A stretch of DNA of 64,000 nucleotides from Mycobacterium sp. (GTDB lineage: Bacteria > Actinomycetota > Actinomycetes > Mycobacteriales > Mycobacteriaceae): the NCBI RefSeq assembly GCF_029961025.1, contig NZ_JASBVP010000002.1:434001-498000 (forward strand). The letters run 5' to 3'. This document shows positions 54,726-63,201 of this stretch, piece by piece. How positions within the stretch are numbered: the stretch's first letter is position 1; each line of letters opens with the position of its first letter. The notes under the pieces are model-generated. The model ran no database searches, had not been told where the DNA came from, and worked only from the letters and a program-made list of their open reading frames with translations. The translations under genes and the position numbers were made by a program.

Positions 54726-55184
54726 ATGAAAGTGATCCTCACCGCTGATGTCGACCACCTCGGTTCCGCCGGGGACACCGTCGAAGTCAAAGATGGGTAC
54801 GGGCGCAACTTCCTGTTGCCGCGCGGATTAGCGATAGTGGCGTCCCGCGGCGCCCAGAAGCAGGTCGACGAGATTCGCCGTGCCCGCGAACGCAAACAGG
54901 TACGCGATCTTCAGCACGCCAACGAAATCAAAGCTGCGATCGAGGCGCTGGGCGCGGTCTCGCTCTCGGTTAAGGCGGCACCCGATACCGGCAAGCTGTT
55001 TGGCTCGGTGACCGCCGGCGACGTTGTCGCGGCCATCAAGACCGCGGGCGGGCCCAGCCTGGATAAGCGAACCGTGCACCTGCCCAAAGCCCACATCAAG
55101 GCGGTGGGCATGCATTCAGTGTCGGTGCATCTGCACCCCGACGTCGACGTCGACGTCGCGTTGCACGTCGTCGCCGAGAGCTGA
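54726..55184 (+). CDS. rplI: 50S ribosomal protein L9
   Basis: A 152-residue L9 with the N-terminal rRNA-binding domain ([36 protein letters not shown]), long connecting helix ([15 protein letters not shown]) and C-terminal domain ([23 protein letters not shown]). It stabilises 23S rRNA domain V and helps frame maintenance. Last gene of the rpsF cluster, 24 bp after rpsR. Confidence 0.97.
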   Translation: MKVILTADVDHLGSAGDTVEVKDGYGRNFLLPRGLAIVASRGAQKQVDEIRRARERKQVRDLQHANEIKAAIEALGAVSLSVKAAPDTGKLFGSVTAGDVVAAIKTAGGPSLDKRTVHLPKAHIKAVGMHSVSVHLHPDVDVDVALHVVAES

Positions 55185-55707
55185 CCCGACGTTCATAGCC
55201 TCTGGTGGTGACTCGCCCGGGCCGCGGGGTGTCGTGAGGTGCCCCGGATCCGGCGAACCGACGGCTCCCCGGAGACCCGTTAGCTAACTTAACGGCCCGT
55301 TCACACCGTGCCCGCCCGGCGGTCACCCAACACGCCCGAGACGGCAACCTGCGCCGACACGCCGAAGAGGTTGTCATCCACAACAACGACGACGAGTTGT
55401 GGTGCTCTTATCTGCGGTGCTGCAGAAAAACCGGATGTTCATCAACAGCTTTTCCACAACCGCCTCAACACCGTCTCGAACGGCTATGCACACCCGATGC
55501 ACAACTTTCTGAACAATGGCGCTTTGGGTCCGTTCCAGCAACGTTTAACCTGGAGCGTCGCGAGGTGGTGCCGACGTTCTCCGGGCAGCGACCGCCCCGG
55601 CGGGAGACAGCCAAGTGTGCCGAAGGTAGGCGGTGTCGGTGGCTGGAACTAGGGTTCGGATAGCTCGAATGTTCGTTCGAACATCGTCGTGGAGGAGGTG
55701 ACAGCCC
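55185..55707. other. Intergenic region rplI to dnaB
   Basis: A 523-bp region with no supported gene. It is noticeably less GC-rich around 55370-55530 than its neighbours. It should contain the terminator of the rpsF cluster and the dnaB promoter. The only clear element is the SOS-box-like palindrome at 55665-55680, followed by GGAGGAGGTGA, the dnaB ribosome site. Confidence 0.65.
55665..55680. promoter_or_regulatory. Candidate LexA (SOS) box upstream of dnaB
   Basis: TCGAATGTTCGTTCGA matches the mycobacterial LexA consensus TCGAAC-N4-GTTCGA at 11 of 12 defined positions. It lies 27 bp before the dnaB GTG, a place where a bound repressor could block transcription. Binding is not shown. Confidence 0.6.
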
Positions 55708-58305
55708 GTGGCGGTCGTAGACGATCTGGGGTACTCCGGCATGGACGCCGCCTCACCCAGGGAAGACGTCGGTCGCCAGCCACCGCAGGATCTGGCGGCC
55801 GAGCAGTCGGTGCTGGGCGGGATGATGCTGAGCAAGGACGCCATCGCCGACGTGCTGGAGCGACTGCGGCCCGGTGACTTCTACCGGCCGGCACATCAGA
55901 ACATCTACGACGCCATTTTGGACCTCTACGGGCGCGGGGAACCGGCCGACGCGGTGACCGTCGCCGCGGAACTGGACCGTCGCGGATTGCTGCGCCGTGT
56001 CGGCGGTGCGCCGTATCTGCACACCCTGATATCGACGGTGCCCACGGCCGCCAACGCCGGTTACTACGCGGGCATCGTCGCGGAAAAAGCGCTGCTGCGC
56101 CGGCTGGTAGAAGCCGGCACCCGGGTGGTGCAGTACGGCTACGCGGGGGCGGAAGGCTCCGATGTGGCAGAGGTGGTCGATCGCGCGCAGGCCGAGATCT
56201 ACGACGTCACCGATCGGCGGCTTTCCGAAGACTTCGTCCCGCTCGAGGCTCTGCTGCAACCCACGATGGACGAGATCGACGCGATCGCCTCCGGCGGTGG
56301 CCTGGCGCGCGGCGTCCCAACCGGTTTTCACGAACTCGACGAGGTGACCAACGGCCTGCATCCGGGTCAGATGATCATCGTCGCGGCGCGGCCCGGTGTG
56401 GGCAAGGCGCTCGCGCTGGACACCCCGCTGCCGACACCGGGTGGCTGGACGACAATGGGTGACGTCGCGGTCGGAGACGAGTTGCTCGGTGCCGATGGCC
56501 GCCCGACGCGGGTTGTGGCCGCGACCGACATCATGCTCGGCCGGCCCTGTTATGAGGTCGAGTTCTCCGACGGCACCGTCATCGTCGCCGATGCCGATCA
56601 CCAGTGGCCCACGGGTTATGGCATTCGCCGCACGGCGGAGCTGCGTTGCGGGCTAGACAGTATCGCGGCGGCCGGGTCGATCGGGCGCTACGACGGGCTA
56701 CGGTCGACCGCGACCCTGATGGCCCCGGTGCTGCAACTGGATGCGGTGCGGCGGACCCACAGTGTGCCGGTGCGGTGTGTGCAGGTCGACAACGGCGCGC
56801 AGCTATACCTGGCCGGGCGCGGGATGGTGCCGACGCATAACTCCACTCTCGGGTTGGATTTTTTGCGGTCCTGTTCGATCAGGCACCGGATGGCCAGCGT
56901 GATCTTCTCGCTGGAGATGAGCAAGTCCGAGATCGTGATGCGGCTGCTGTCAGCGGAAGCGAAAATCAAGCTCTCCGATATGCGTTCGGGACGGATGAGT
57001 GATGACGACTGGACCCGGCTGGCGCGGCGGATGAGTGAAATCAGCGAGGCGCCGCTATACATCGACGACTCGCCTAACCTGACCATGATGGAGATCCGCG
57101 CCAAGGCGCGGCGGCTGCGGCAGAAGGCCGGTCTGAAGCTGATCGTGGTGGACTACCTCCAGCTGATGACGTCCGGGAAAAAATATGAGTCACGCCAAGT
57201 AGAGGTGTCCGAGTTCTCTAGAAACTTAAAGCTTTTGGCTAAAGAACTCGATGTACCCGTGGTGGCGATCAGTCAGCTCAACCGTGGCCCGGAGCAGCGC
57301 ACCGACAAAAAGCCGATGCTGGCCGATCTTCGGGAATCAGGCTGTCTTACCGCTGCGACGCGGATTCTACGCGCCGATACCAATACCGAGGTGACACTGG
57401 GCGAGCTACTGCGCACCGGTGAGCGCCCACTGGTGTGGTCGCTGAACAAGCAACTACGGATGGTCGCACGGCCGATGACGAATGTGTTCCCCAGCGGCCG
57501 CAAAGAGGTGTTCCGACTCCGGCTGGCCTCGGGGCGTGAAGTCGAGGCCACGGCCAACCACCCGTTTATGACCCAGCACGGGTGGACGGCATTGGAGCGA
57601 CTCCGGCTCGGTGACCGGCTGGCGGTACCATCTCGGGTGCCGGAACCGATTGGTGCTCACCGGATATGCGGTTGCTGGGCGGCCTTGCCGGCTCACGTCG
57701 TCGGCGGTGGGTCATGTGTGAAGAACCGACCGGCGGGCAACGCTCGCGCTGACGAAGCCGGCCCGATGGCTATGGCGGACCCTGCCCCCAGCCGCGGCGC
57801 AACCGTGGTTGTCGATGACGGCGCGGGGACCCGGATACCGCAGCTGCGGTTGGCGTCGCGATTCCTGCCGGCACCCGAAAGCATTGTCCGGAAAGGTCAC
57901 CTGGACACGGCGCCGTCAAAAGCGGTGCACAAGCACGCGGGCGCTCGGGAACGACGACACCAACCCGGCCCATCGAGGCACGAACGTGAAGGTCACGACT
58001 TGACCACCAATGACGTGTTCTGGGACCGGATCGTCGAAATCACCAGCCTGGGTGAGCTCGATGTCTACGACGGAACCGTCAGTGGCACACATAATTTCAT
58101 AGCTAACGGAATTTGCGCGCATAACAGCTTAGAGCAGGACTCGGATTTGGTTATCTTGCTGCATCGCCCGGACGCCTTCGAGCGTGACGACCCGCGTGGT
58201 GGGGAAGCGGATTTGATTCTGGCGAAGCACCGCAACGGCCCAACCAAGACCGTCACCGTCGCCCACCAGCTGCACCTGTCGCGCTTTGCCAACATGGCGC
58301 GGTGA
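55708..58305 (+). CDS. dnaB: Replicative DNA helicase DnaB with two inteins
   Basis: An 865-residue precursor: a 459-residue DnaB extein plus inteins of 145 and 261 residues. The N-terminal domain begins at PPQDLAAEQSVLGGMMLSKDA. The RecA-like motor has Walker A ARPGVGK (227-233) interrupted by intein 1 before STLGLDFL. IVVDYLQLM is motif H2, and AISQLNRGPEQR with LRESG is interrupted by intein 2 before SLEQDSD, followed by VAHQLHLSRFA. The hexameric 5'-3' helicase unwinds DNA at the fork. It cannot bind ATP until intein 1 is removed. In M. tuberculosis darT-darG follow dnaB; here they are absent. Confidence 0.97.
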   Translation: MAVVDDLGYSGMDAASPREDVGRQPPQDLAAEQSVLGGMMLSKDAIADVLERLRPGDFYRPAHQNIYDAILDLYGRGEPADAVTVAAELDRRGLLRRVGGAPYLHTLISTVPTAANAGYYAGIVAEKALLRRLVEAGTRVVQYGYAGAEGSDVAEVVDRAQAEIYDVTDRRLSEDFVPLEALLQPTMDEIDAIASGGGLARGVPTGFHELDEVTNGLHPGQMIIVAARPGVGKALALDTPLPTPGGWTTMGDVAVGDELLGADGRPTRVVAATDIMLGRPCYEVEFSDGTVIVADADHQWPTGYGIRRTAELRCGLDSIAAAGSIGRYDGLRSTATLMAPVLQLDAVRRTHSVPVRCVQVDNGAQLYLAGRGMVPTHNSTLGLDFLRSCSIRHRMASVIFSLEMSKSEIVMRLLSAEAKIKLSDMRSGRMSDDDWTRLARRMSEISEAPLYIDDSPNLTMMEIRAKARRLRQKAGLKLIVVDYLQLMTSGKKYESRQVEVSEFSRNLKLLAKELDVPVVAISQLNRGPEQRTDKKPMLADLRESGCLTAATRILRADTNTEVTLGELLRTGERPLVWSLNKQLRMVARPMTNVFPSGRKEVFRLRLASGREVEATANHPFMTQHGWTALERLRLGDRLAVPSRVPEPIGAHRICGCWAALPAHVVGGGSCVKNRPAGNARADEAGPMAMADPAPSRGATVVVDDGAGTRIPQLRLASRFLPAPESIVRKGHLDTAPSKAVHKHAGARERRHQPGPSRHEREGHDLTTNDVFWDRIVEITSLGELDVYDGTVSGTHNFIANGICAHNSLEQDSDLVILLHRPDAFERDDPRGGEADLILAKHRNGPTKTVTVAHQLHLSRFANMAR
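56407..56841 (+). other. DnaB intein 1: class 3 mini-intein in the Walker A loop
   Basis: A 145-residue intein occupying residues 234-378, between GVGK and STLG. It starts with Ala (ALALDTPLPTPGGW) instead of Cys or Ser. It carries the class 3 triplet: Trp300 in block B (ADADHQW), Cys357 in block F (VPVRCVQVD) and Thr in block G (VPTHN). The end is His-Asn before extein Ser. There is no endonuclease region. M. smegmatis has an intein of this class at this P-loop site. Confidence 0.9.
57343..58125 (+). other. DnaB intein 2 with degenerate homing endonuclease
   Basis: A 261-residue intein beginning at Cys546 after LRESG and ending NGICAHN before extein Ser-Leu-Glu-Gln-Asp. Block A starts CLTAATRILRADT, block B contains EATANHPFMT (T-x-N-H) and block G contains THNFIANGICAHN. 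The M. tuberculosis DnaB intein at this site is 416 residues. The segment corresponding to the first LAGLIDADG helix reads ALPAHVVGGGSCVKN, with a Gly where the motif should have the acidic residue. About 155 residues that should hold the second motif are missing. Splicing residues look intact. Confidence 0.92.
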
Positions 58306-58346
58306 GACCCTACATATGTTGAGAACCTACATATGTAGGGTCTCAC
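58302..58346. terminator. Long palindrome over the dnaB stop codon
   Basis: GTGAGACCCTACATATGT (58302-58319) and its exact 18-bp reverse complement (58329-58346) flank the nine-base loop TGAGAACCT. The dnaB TGA lies inside the left arm. It can act as a terminator, but its perfect symmetry and resemblance to sequence near 62205 suggest a repeat-element or recombination-site origin. Confidence 0.75.
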
Positions 58347-58379
58347 GTTTGACTGCACTGTCTCATGTTCGACTGCACT
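58341..58379. repeat. Tandem 19-bp repeats next to the dnaB palindrome
   Basis: TCTCACGTTTGACTGCACT (58341-58359) and TCTCATGTTCGACTGCACT (58361-58379) match at 17 of 19 positions with a 20-bp period. A partial third copy ACGACTGCAT follows, then an inverted-looking GCAGTGAGTTTGAGACA at 58394-58410. Confidence 0.75.
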
Positions 58380-58601
58380 ACGACTGCATTTGTGCAGTGA
58401 GTTTGAGACACGCCGCGCACGGCTTCAGGGGATTGTGTTCACAAGGTGAGATGGCCGAGGCGTGGCCGCTGGCGGACCGACCGTCGAGGCGACGGTTTTT
58501 CTCGCAAGCAGTGGGTTGCCGCCTGCCGGCAGCACGGTGAGGCAGCTGTTGGCCCGGGGTGCTGTTAGCCGCGGTAAGTTGCTGCTCGGGTGGATCGCGC
58601 C

Positions 58602-59110
58602 GTGCCGTCGCGGTGTTGACCCGGGACGACATGACCGACATCGAAACGGGATTTGTGTTGGCCGAGCTGCTGGGTCACCGAGGCCCCGATGCATCATTGG
58701 CCCGACGTGCCATCGGTGTTGCGGGTGCTTGACCGGGCGCCGGGTTTCGCGCTGGGGCGGCGCTTTGGTTTTCTCAATGCACGTTTGACTGTCGACGTGG
58801 CCGCACCGTGGTTCATCGGCGCCGCTAGCGGGTTGCAGGTGTTGGATAGTTCTCGGTGGGACAACGCTCATTCGTGGTCGGCGCGATGCGGGTAGCGGCC
58901 GGCAGCGAACTCGGCGGCCCGCGTATGTTCGACTTATCGACCCAGACGCGGGTCGTCGCCATTACCCGCCCCGATGCAGCGGTCACGCTGCACCCACGAC
59001 GCGACGTTCGCCTGCACGCGGACGACACCGTCTACCTGATCGGACCCTACCGCGAGTTGCTCAGTACCTTGTGGAAAGGCCAGGTTCCTACTGAGCTGCG
59101 CGGCGATGGC
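58602..59110 (+). pseudogene. Remnant of a potassium-channel/TrkA (RCK) NAD-binding protein
   Basis: Pieces of one protein family lie in different frames. From 58602 the frame reads AVAVLTRDDMTDIETGFVLAELLGHR, typical of the NAD-binding RCK_N region. From about 58700 another frame gives VLRVLDRAPGFALGRRFGFLNARL and APWFIGAASGLQVLD. From 58857 a third gives FVVGAMRVAAGSELGGP, VVAITRPDAAVTLHPRRDVRLHADDTVYLIGPY, an RCK_C (TrkA-C) domain. The channel and N-terminal parts are missing. At least two frameshifts plus truncation make it nonfunctional. Confidence 0.68.
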
Positions 59111-59213
59111 GCAGAGCCGGCCGTTGATGCCGACAACGAGGAGTCAGGCCGATCGTCTCCGGCGCAACCCTTGGCTCTGGCGCCTTCACATAGCGCCTTC
59201 AGAAGATCGCTTG

Positions 59214-60317
59214 TCAGTAGTCAAAGTGCGCTGGTTTCAGATTGCCACGCCGGCCCGGTGCGTGGATCGACAGCGCGGCGGGGACCATCTCGCAGGTGAC
59301 CACTCCGTGGCTGGCCGTCAGCTCGTTGACTACTTTGAAGCTGCGTGCGATCGACGCGGGAGTGTCGACTATGATGGTAACCACGGGCACTTTCCTTACC
59401 AGCTGAATGATTCTGTCGCCATGTGGCTTTTTACTTCCTTGGAATCCCCAGACGCTGCGTACCGCCGTGGCGCCCTGGGCGGTTTGCGATTTGAGCAGCC
59501 GTCGCACGATCTCGCGGTGAATCGGCGCGCCGTTGCACGTGTCGCCCTCGGTGGTATGCACCATTAGCTTCTGCCACAGCGGTCGCCCGCGTTCATCGGT
59601 CGTCGGCAATTCACGCGGTGTAGTCAGCAGTTCTCCTTGGTGTTTGCATAATTGGATCCGCTCGACCGTGAGCAATGGATTCGGCATGGCACCGGTGAGT
59701 TCGGTGACGGCGGCCGAGACCTGTTTCGGGGTTCCCACAGAGACGATCATCATCGGAACATTGACGTTGCGGCTGAAGAATCTGGCACGGTAGCGCACGC
59801 CATGCACAGTGCCGTCGACTCCCAAAAGCGCAGCGGCAAAAGCGAATCCCTGGCGATACAATATGTCGCACACGGCGCGGTACGCTGGTATGCCGCCGAT
59901 GCGTACGGTGCGGCCTACGTAGATGGTGAGTTTGACCGCATCCCGTGTGGCGGATTCGGCCAAAGCAGACACCACGTCAGCGCGAGCTAGCTGTGCCCGC
60001 TCTAGGGTGATCAGCCCCCGACCGGTGACAGAGGCAACGTCGTCAACCAGATCGTTGATCGTGGACTCGGTGTCGACCGCGTAGACCACCGCCGGCGGAT
60101 CTTCCGATAGGCTCAGCGACTCGTCGGTCCGCAGCACGCCTATCGGTCCGAAGCTCGCGATGCCCCGAAGCATCACGCTGGTCGCTACTTTGCGTTCTTC
60201 GAATAGATTCAGTACGTGCTCGGCCAGAAACCCAGGCCGGACGCCGCCTGTGGCATCGGTGATGGTACGTAATCGCTCAGGGAAGTATGCGCTGAGCTTC
60301 CAGGCTGATTCGATCAC
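59214..60317 (-). CDS. DUF190 protein of fluoride-export operon (Rv3071-like)
   Basis: A 367-residue protein from the GTG at 60317 (VIESAWKLSAYFPERLRT); the frame extends upstream through crcB2 without homology. Two DUF190 copies are present. The first (about 1-115) has KLSAYFPERLR and LNLFEERKVATSVMLRGIASFG. The second (about 235-345) has LMVHTTEGDTCNGAPIHREIVRRLL and TAVRSVWGFQGSKKPHGDRI. The family has a PII-like ferredoxin fold and is repeatedly found with crcB fluoride channels. The start overlaps the crcB2 stop by 4 bp. The function in the channel system is unknown. Confidence 0.88.
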   Translation of the reverse strand: MIESAWKLSAYFPERLRTITDATGGVRPGFLAEHVLNLFEERKVATSVMLRGIASFGPIGVLRTDESLSLSEDPPAVVYAVDTESTINDLVDDVASVTGRGLITLERAQLARADVVSALAESATRDAVKLTIYVGRTVRIGGIPAYRAVCDILYRQGFAFAAALLGVDGTVHGVRYRARFFSRNVNVPMMIVSVGTPKQVSAAVTELTGAMPNPLLTVERIQLCKHQGELLTTPRELPTTDERGRPLWQKLMVHTTEGDTCNGAPIHREIVRRLLKSQTAQGATAVRSVWGFQGSKKPHGDRIIQLVRKVPVVTIIVDTPASIARSFKVVNELTASHGVVTCEMVPAALSIHAPGRRGNLKPAHFDY

Positions 60318-60691
60318 AGTCGTTGACCAATCGGATGCCCGAGCACGGTGGCTGCAACCCATTGGCCGAGCAGCACGGCGGCTAAGCCGAGGGCCATGCT
60401 GACCACGATATTTGCGACGGCATAGCCAAATTGCCGCTCCTCTGCTAGCCGCTGGGTTTCCAACATCCATGTGGAGAACGTGCTGTATCCGCCGATGACG
60501 GCAAGGGCGTGGTCGCTGAGTCCGAAGGAGAAGCCGGTAACAAGACCCATCAGCATTGCCGCGCTGACGTTTACCGTCAGCGTGCCGAACGGGAACGACC
60601 GCCTTACTCGGCGACCCACCGCCGCGTCCACGAGGAATCGCAGCACGCCGCCAACCCCGCCTGAAATCAAGATGCCGACCGAGATGGCCAT
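60314..60691 (-). CDS. crcB2: Fluoride channel subunit CrcB (second copy)
   Basis: A 125-residue four-helix membrane protein, [19 protein letters not shown], with the Fluc pattern FPFGTLTVNVSAAMLMGLVTG and GGYSTFSTWMLE. The phenylalanine-box residues and the central polar track are conserved. Fluc proteins form dual-topology dimers that export fluoride. Where two genes are paired, as here, they form antiparallel heterodimers. The ATG overlaps the last base of crcB1's stop, and the DUF190 gene follows. Confidence 0.95.
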   Translation of the reverse strand: MAISVGILISGGVGGVLRFLVDAAVGRRVRRSFPFGTLTVNVSAAMLMGLVTGFSFGLSDHALAVIGGYSTFSTWMLETQRLAEERQFGYAVANIVVSMALGLAAVLLGQWVAATVLGHPIGQRL

Positions 60692-61098
60692 TACTGCACC
60701 TGCGCACGGCGTACGGCCCCGGTGGCCAGGTATACCGCGAGCAAGCCTAGTACGACATTGGCGACGCTGTAGCTGCCGGCCAAGAGGTACTTCTGATGTT
60801 CGATCATTGCTACGATTTCGATCTGCATGGTCGAAAATGTGGTGAGGCCACCGCATACCCCGGTGCCCAGGAACGGCCGTCGATAGCTCGAGACGGGCAA
60901 CCGTTCCAGCAACCGGGTGGTGAAGTAGCCGATCAACAGAGCACCGGCAATATTGGCAGTGAATGTCGACCATGGCCAGCGGGTGGGGTCCGGGGCGGGC
61001 ATGCTGGCGGTCAGCGCACTCCTGGCGAACGTGCCTACCATGCCACCGGCGAAGACCGCGGCCAATGCCCGGTAGTCATAGCCTGCCACGTTTGTCAT
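60691..61098 (-). CDS. crcB1: Fluoride channel subunit CrcB (first copy)
   Basis: A 135-residue CrcB/Fluc subunit with [36 protein letters not shown] and [17 protein letters not shown]. The conserved Asn in TANIAG and the TTFST motif are present. It partners crcB2 in a heterodimer. The start is four bases from the end of the PPE remnant on the same strand. No clear fluoride riboswitch is visible upstream. The operon crcB1-crcB2-DUF190 equals Rv3069-Rv3071 of M. tuberculosis, which is far from oriC there. Confidence 0.95.
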   Translation of the reverse strand: MTNVAGYDYRALAAVFAGGMVGTFARSALTASMPAPDPTRWPWSTFTANIAGALLIGYFTTRLLERLPVSSYRRPFLGTGVCGGLTTFSTMQIEIVAMIEHQKYLLAGSYSVANVVLGLLAVYLATGAVRRAQVQ

Positions 61099-61101
61099 CC
61101 C

Positions 61102-61938
61102 TCATATTGACGGATGCCTGTCTGGAATTGGTGATGAACATTTCGTCTCCTCGGCGGTCATTAGCCCGGAATCGGTTAGCGCTAATCGCTGCGTCTCAGC
61201 GAGGCAGTGCTGCCGACGGCCCCCCGGCCGCCCCGGCGAGACCCCCGCGAAGCGGCGATCAGCGTTGATCAAGTTGATCAAGAAAACTCGATACGTCAGC
61301 GCTTCCGACGTCGACGATGCCGACCCACTGAAAGTCGAAGCGGGTGCAGCGAAACTCGCCGTGACCGTGTCGGCGCCAAGCAACGGTATCGTCACCAACG
61401 TCGCGAGCGTCGCCACCCGCGTCAGCGCCTGGGCCGGATTCGCCGACGGAGCCGCTGCCAGCGCCCCAAGCACTTGAAGGACCGCCGATACCAACTGTGG
61501 GCCGTTGGACAGGATCGACTGCGCCGACGCCGCGGCCCGGCCTGCTGTACCCGCCGGGTTGGTGGTGGGTGGCGGTGAGGTGAGGGGCGTCAACGTCGAG
61601 GCTGCCGCCGACGAACCGGCGTAGCCGTACATCGCGGCGGCGTCTTGGGCCCACATCTCGGCGTAGTCGGGTTCGGCGGCCGCGATCGCCGCTGAACTTT
61701 GTCCGACGATGTTGGTCGCGATCAACGTCATCAAAAGGCCGCGGTTGGCTGTGATCAGCGGCGGCGGCACGGTCATCGCGAAGGCCGCCTCGTAGGCACC
61801 CGTCGCGGTCATGGATGTCGACGAGCGACCCAACCACGATCCACCGGTCAATTCCGCTATCACCGTGCCATACCCTCTACCCCGAGCACCCTTGTGGTAG
61901 AAGCCATTAGCCGGGGGGCGGTTAAAGGCGGACCTCAT
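61102..61938 (-). pseudogene. Truncated PPE-family protein remnant
   Basis: The frame encodes an internal piece of a PPE protein: [15 protein letters not shown], then [53 protein letters not shown] and PPTTNPAG. The Met-Asp-Phe-x-x-Leu-Pro-Pro-Glu start, including the PPE motif, is missing. About 35-40 residues are lost between SSTSM and TATGAYEAA. The C-terminal part is also short. It cannot be exported or pair with a PE protein as a normal member would. It stands directly upstream of crcB1. Confidence 0.85.
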
Positions 61939-62312
61939 CGCCTAAAACGCGATGTTAGCCGTGGCATAGCTGCGAACGCAACGCGTCGCGTCCAGTCGTT
62001 GGCCGACAACACTGACCGCCTACGACACGACTGCGACACAACGTCTCGCCCCGACTGTGACTGCCGTCGGCCATCTCCTAGCCCCTCCTAGCCCGGGCTG
62101 GGCGATAAAGGCGGGGAGGCTAGCTATCGCCGATCACCAGGTCTGGTAGGTCGATGACAAGTTGAAAATCTCCAGGTCAGCGATCCGATCAGGTGCCGCC
62201 GAACGTGAGAACCTACATACACCGGCGTTTTCTGCCGTAGCGGCGGTCGCTTGTCTCATCGGCGGCCGGCATGAATGATCGGCTCGTCGCGGCAGCGAAG
62301 GAGTGCGTTTAC
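61939..62312. other. Intergenic region before the DUF2127 gene
   Basis: A 374-bp stretch without a supported gene. It contains short CTAGCCC/GGGCTGG-type pairings near 62080-62120. Near 62205 lies the sequence GTGAGAACCTACATA, which matches the palindrome arm at the dnaB stop in 14 of 15 positions. An AAGGAG ribosome site sits just before 62313. Confidence 0.6.
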
Positions 62313-63086
62313 ATGCCTGGGCATCGTGTGGGTAACCGGTGGGAGCTGCGCTCCTGCGCCCGCCGGGGGCATGTCACCTACGCCCCGGACGATCCGCTGC
62401 TCGCCGCCCGGCTCAGCGGCACCACCGGGGCGGGTGACGTGTGGCGGTGCCTGCGCTGCGGTGAGTTCATCCTGGGTGCCCCGAACGGGCGCGGGCGCCC
62501 GGAAGACGCACCAATAGTTTTGCGGGGCAAAGCTTTACGTCAAGCTATCATTGTGCGCGCCCTGGGGGTGGAGCGCTGGATCCGGGCGGCACTGCTTGGG
62601 CTCGCGGCGTGGGCGGTGTGGAAGTTTCGCGGCGCGCAGGGATCCATCCAAGCGAGCCTCGACCGCGATCTCCCGCTGTTGCGCGCCAGTGGATTCAAGG
62701 TCGACCAGATGGCCGCGGTGCACGAGCTGGAGAAGGCCTTAGCCGCTAAACCCGCCACGTTGAGCCTGCTGGCCGCCTCGCTGACGGCCTACGCGATGCT
62801 GGAGATTGTCGAAGGTATCGGGCTATGGCTGCTGGCACGCTGGGGCGAATACTTCGCGGTGACGGCCACCGCGATCTTCCTGCCGTTGGAAGTGCATGAC
62901 CTGCTGAAGGGCCTTACCATTACCCGGTCCGTGACATTCGGTATCAATGTGGCCGCCATCGGCTATCTCGTGATCTCGAAACGGCTCTTCGGTCTGCGGG
63001 GCGGGCGTAGCGCCTACGACGCCGAACGGCGGGGTGAGCAGCTTATCGACGTCGAGCGCGCCGCCGCCGGCGCGGGACCCGGGTGA
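62313..63086 (+). CDS. DUF2127 family membrane protein
   Basis: A 257-residue protein from the ATG at 62313 (MPGHRVGNRWELRSCARRGHVTY), which has AAGGAG about ten bases upstream; the ATG at 62271 lacks one. The N-terminal ~75 residues contain the zinc-ribbon-like pair CLRCGEF. The DUF2127 part follows, with hydrophobic segments near WIRAALLGLAAWAVWKF, LSLLAASLTAYAMLEIVEGIGLWL, YFAVTATAIFLPLEVHDLL and TFGINVAAIGYLVIS. The function is unknown. The pattern EGIGLWL and FLPLEVHDLL is characteristic of the family. Confidence 0.87.
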   Translation: MPGHRVGNRWELRSCARRGHVTYAPDDPLLAARLSGTTGAGDVWRCLRCGEFILGAPNGRGRPEDAPIVLRGKALRQAIIVRALGVERWIRAALLGLAAWAVWKFRGAQGSIQASLDRDLPLLRASGFKVDQMAAVHELEKALAAKPATLSLLAASLTAYAMLEIVEGIGLWLLARWGEYFAVTATAIFLPLEVHDLLKGLTITRSVTFGINVAAIGYLVISKRLFGLRGGRSAYDAERRGEQLIDVERAAAGAGPG

Positions 63087-63201
63087 CTGCGGTGTTATCA
63101 GGCCGGTCCGTCCGCTCCCTCTCTCGACACCCGCGGAGAGGAGGCATTCGTGGCCGCTAGGTAAATGCAGAGTGAACAAAAGGTGACTATCATCCGCGAG
63201 A

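Noticed and set aside
61099..61200. Fluoride riboswitch upstream of crcB1
   Set aside because: The region is PPE-derived coding sequence and I could not find the conserved riboswitch core.
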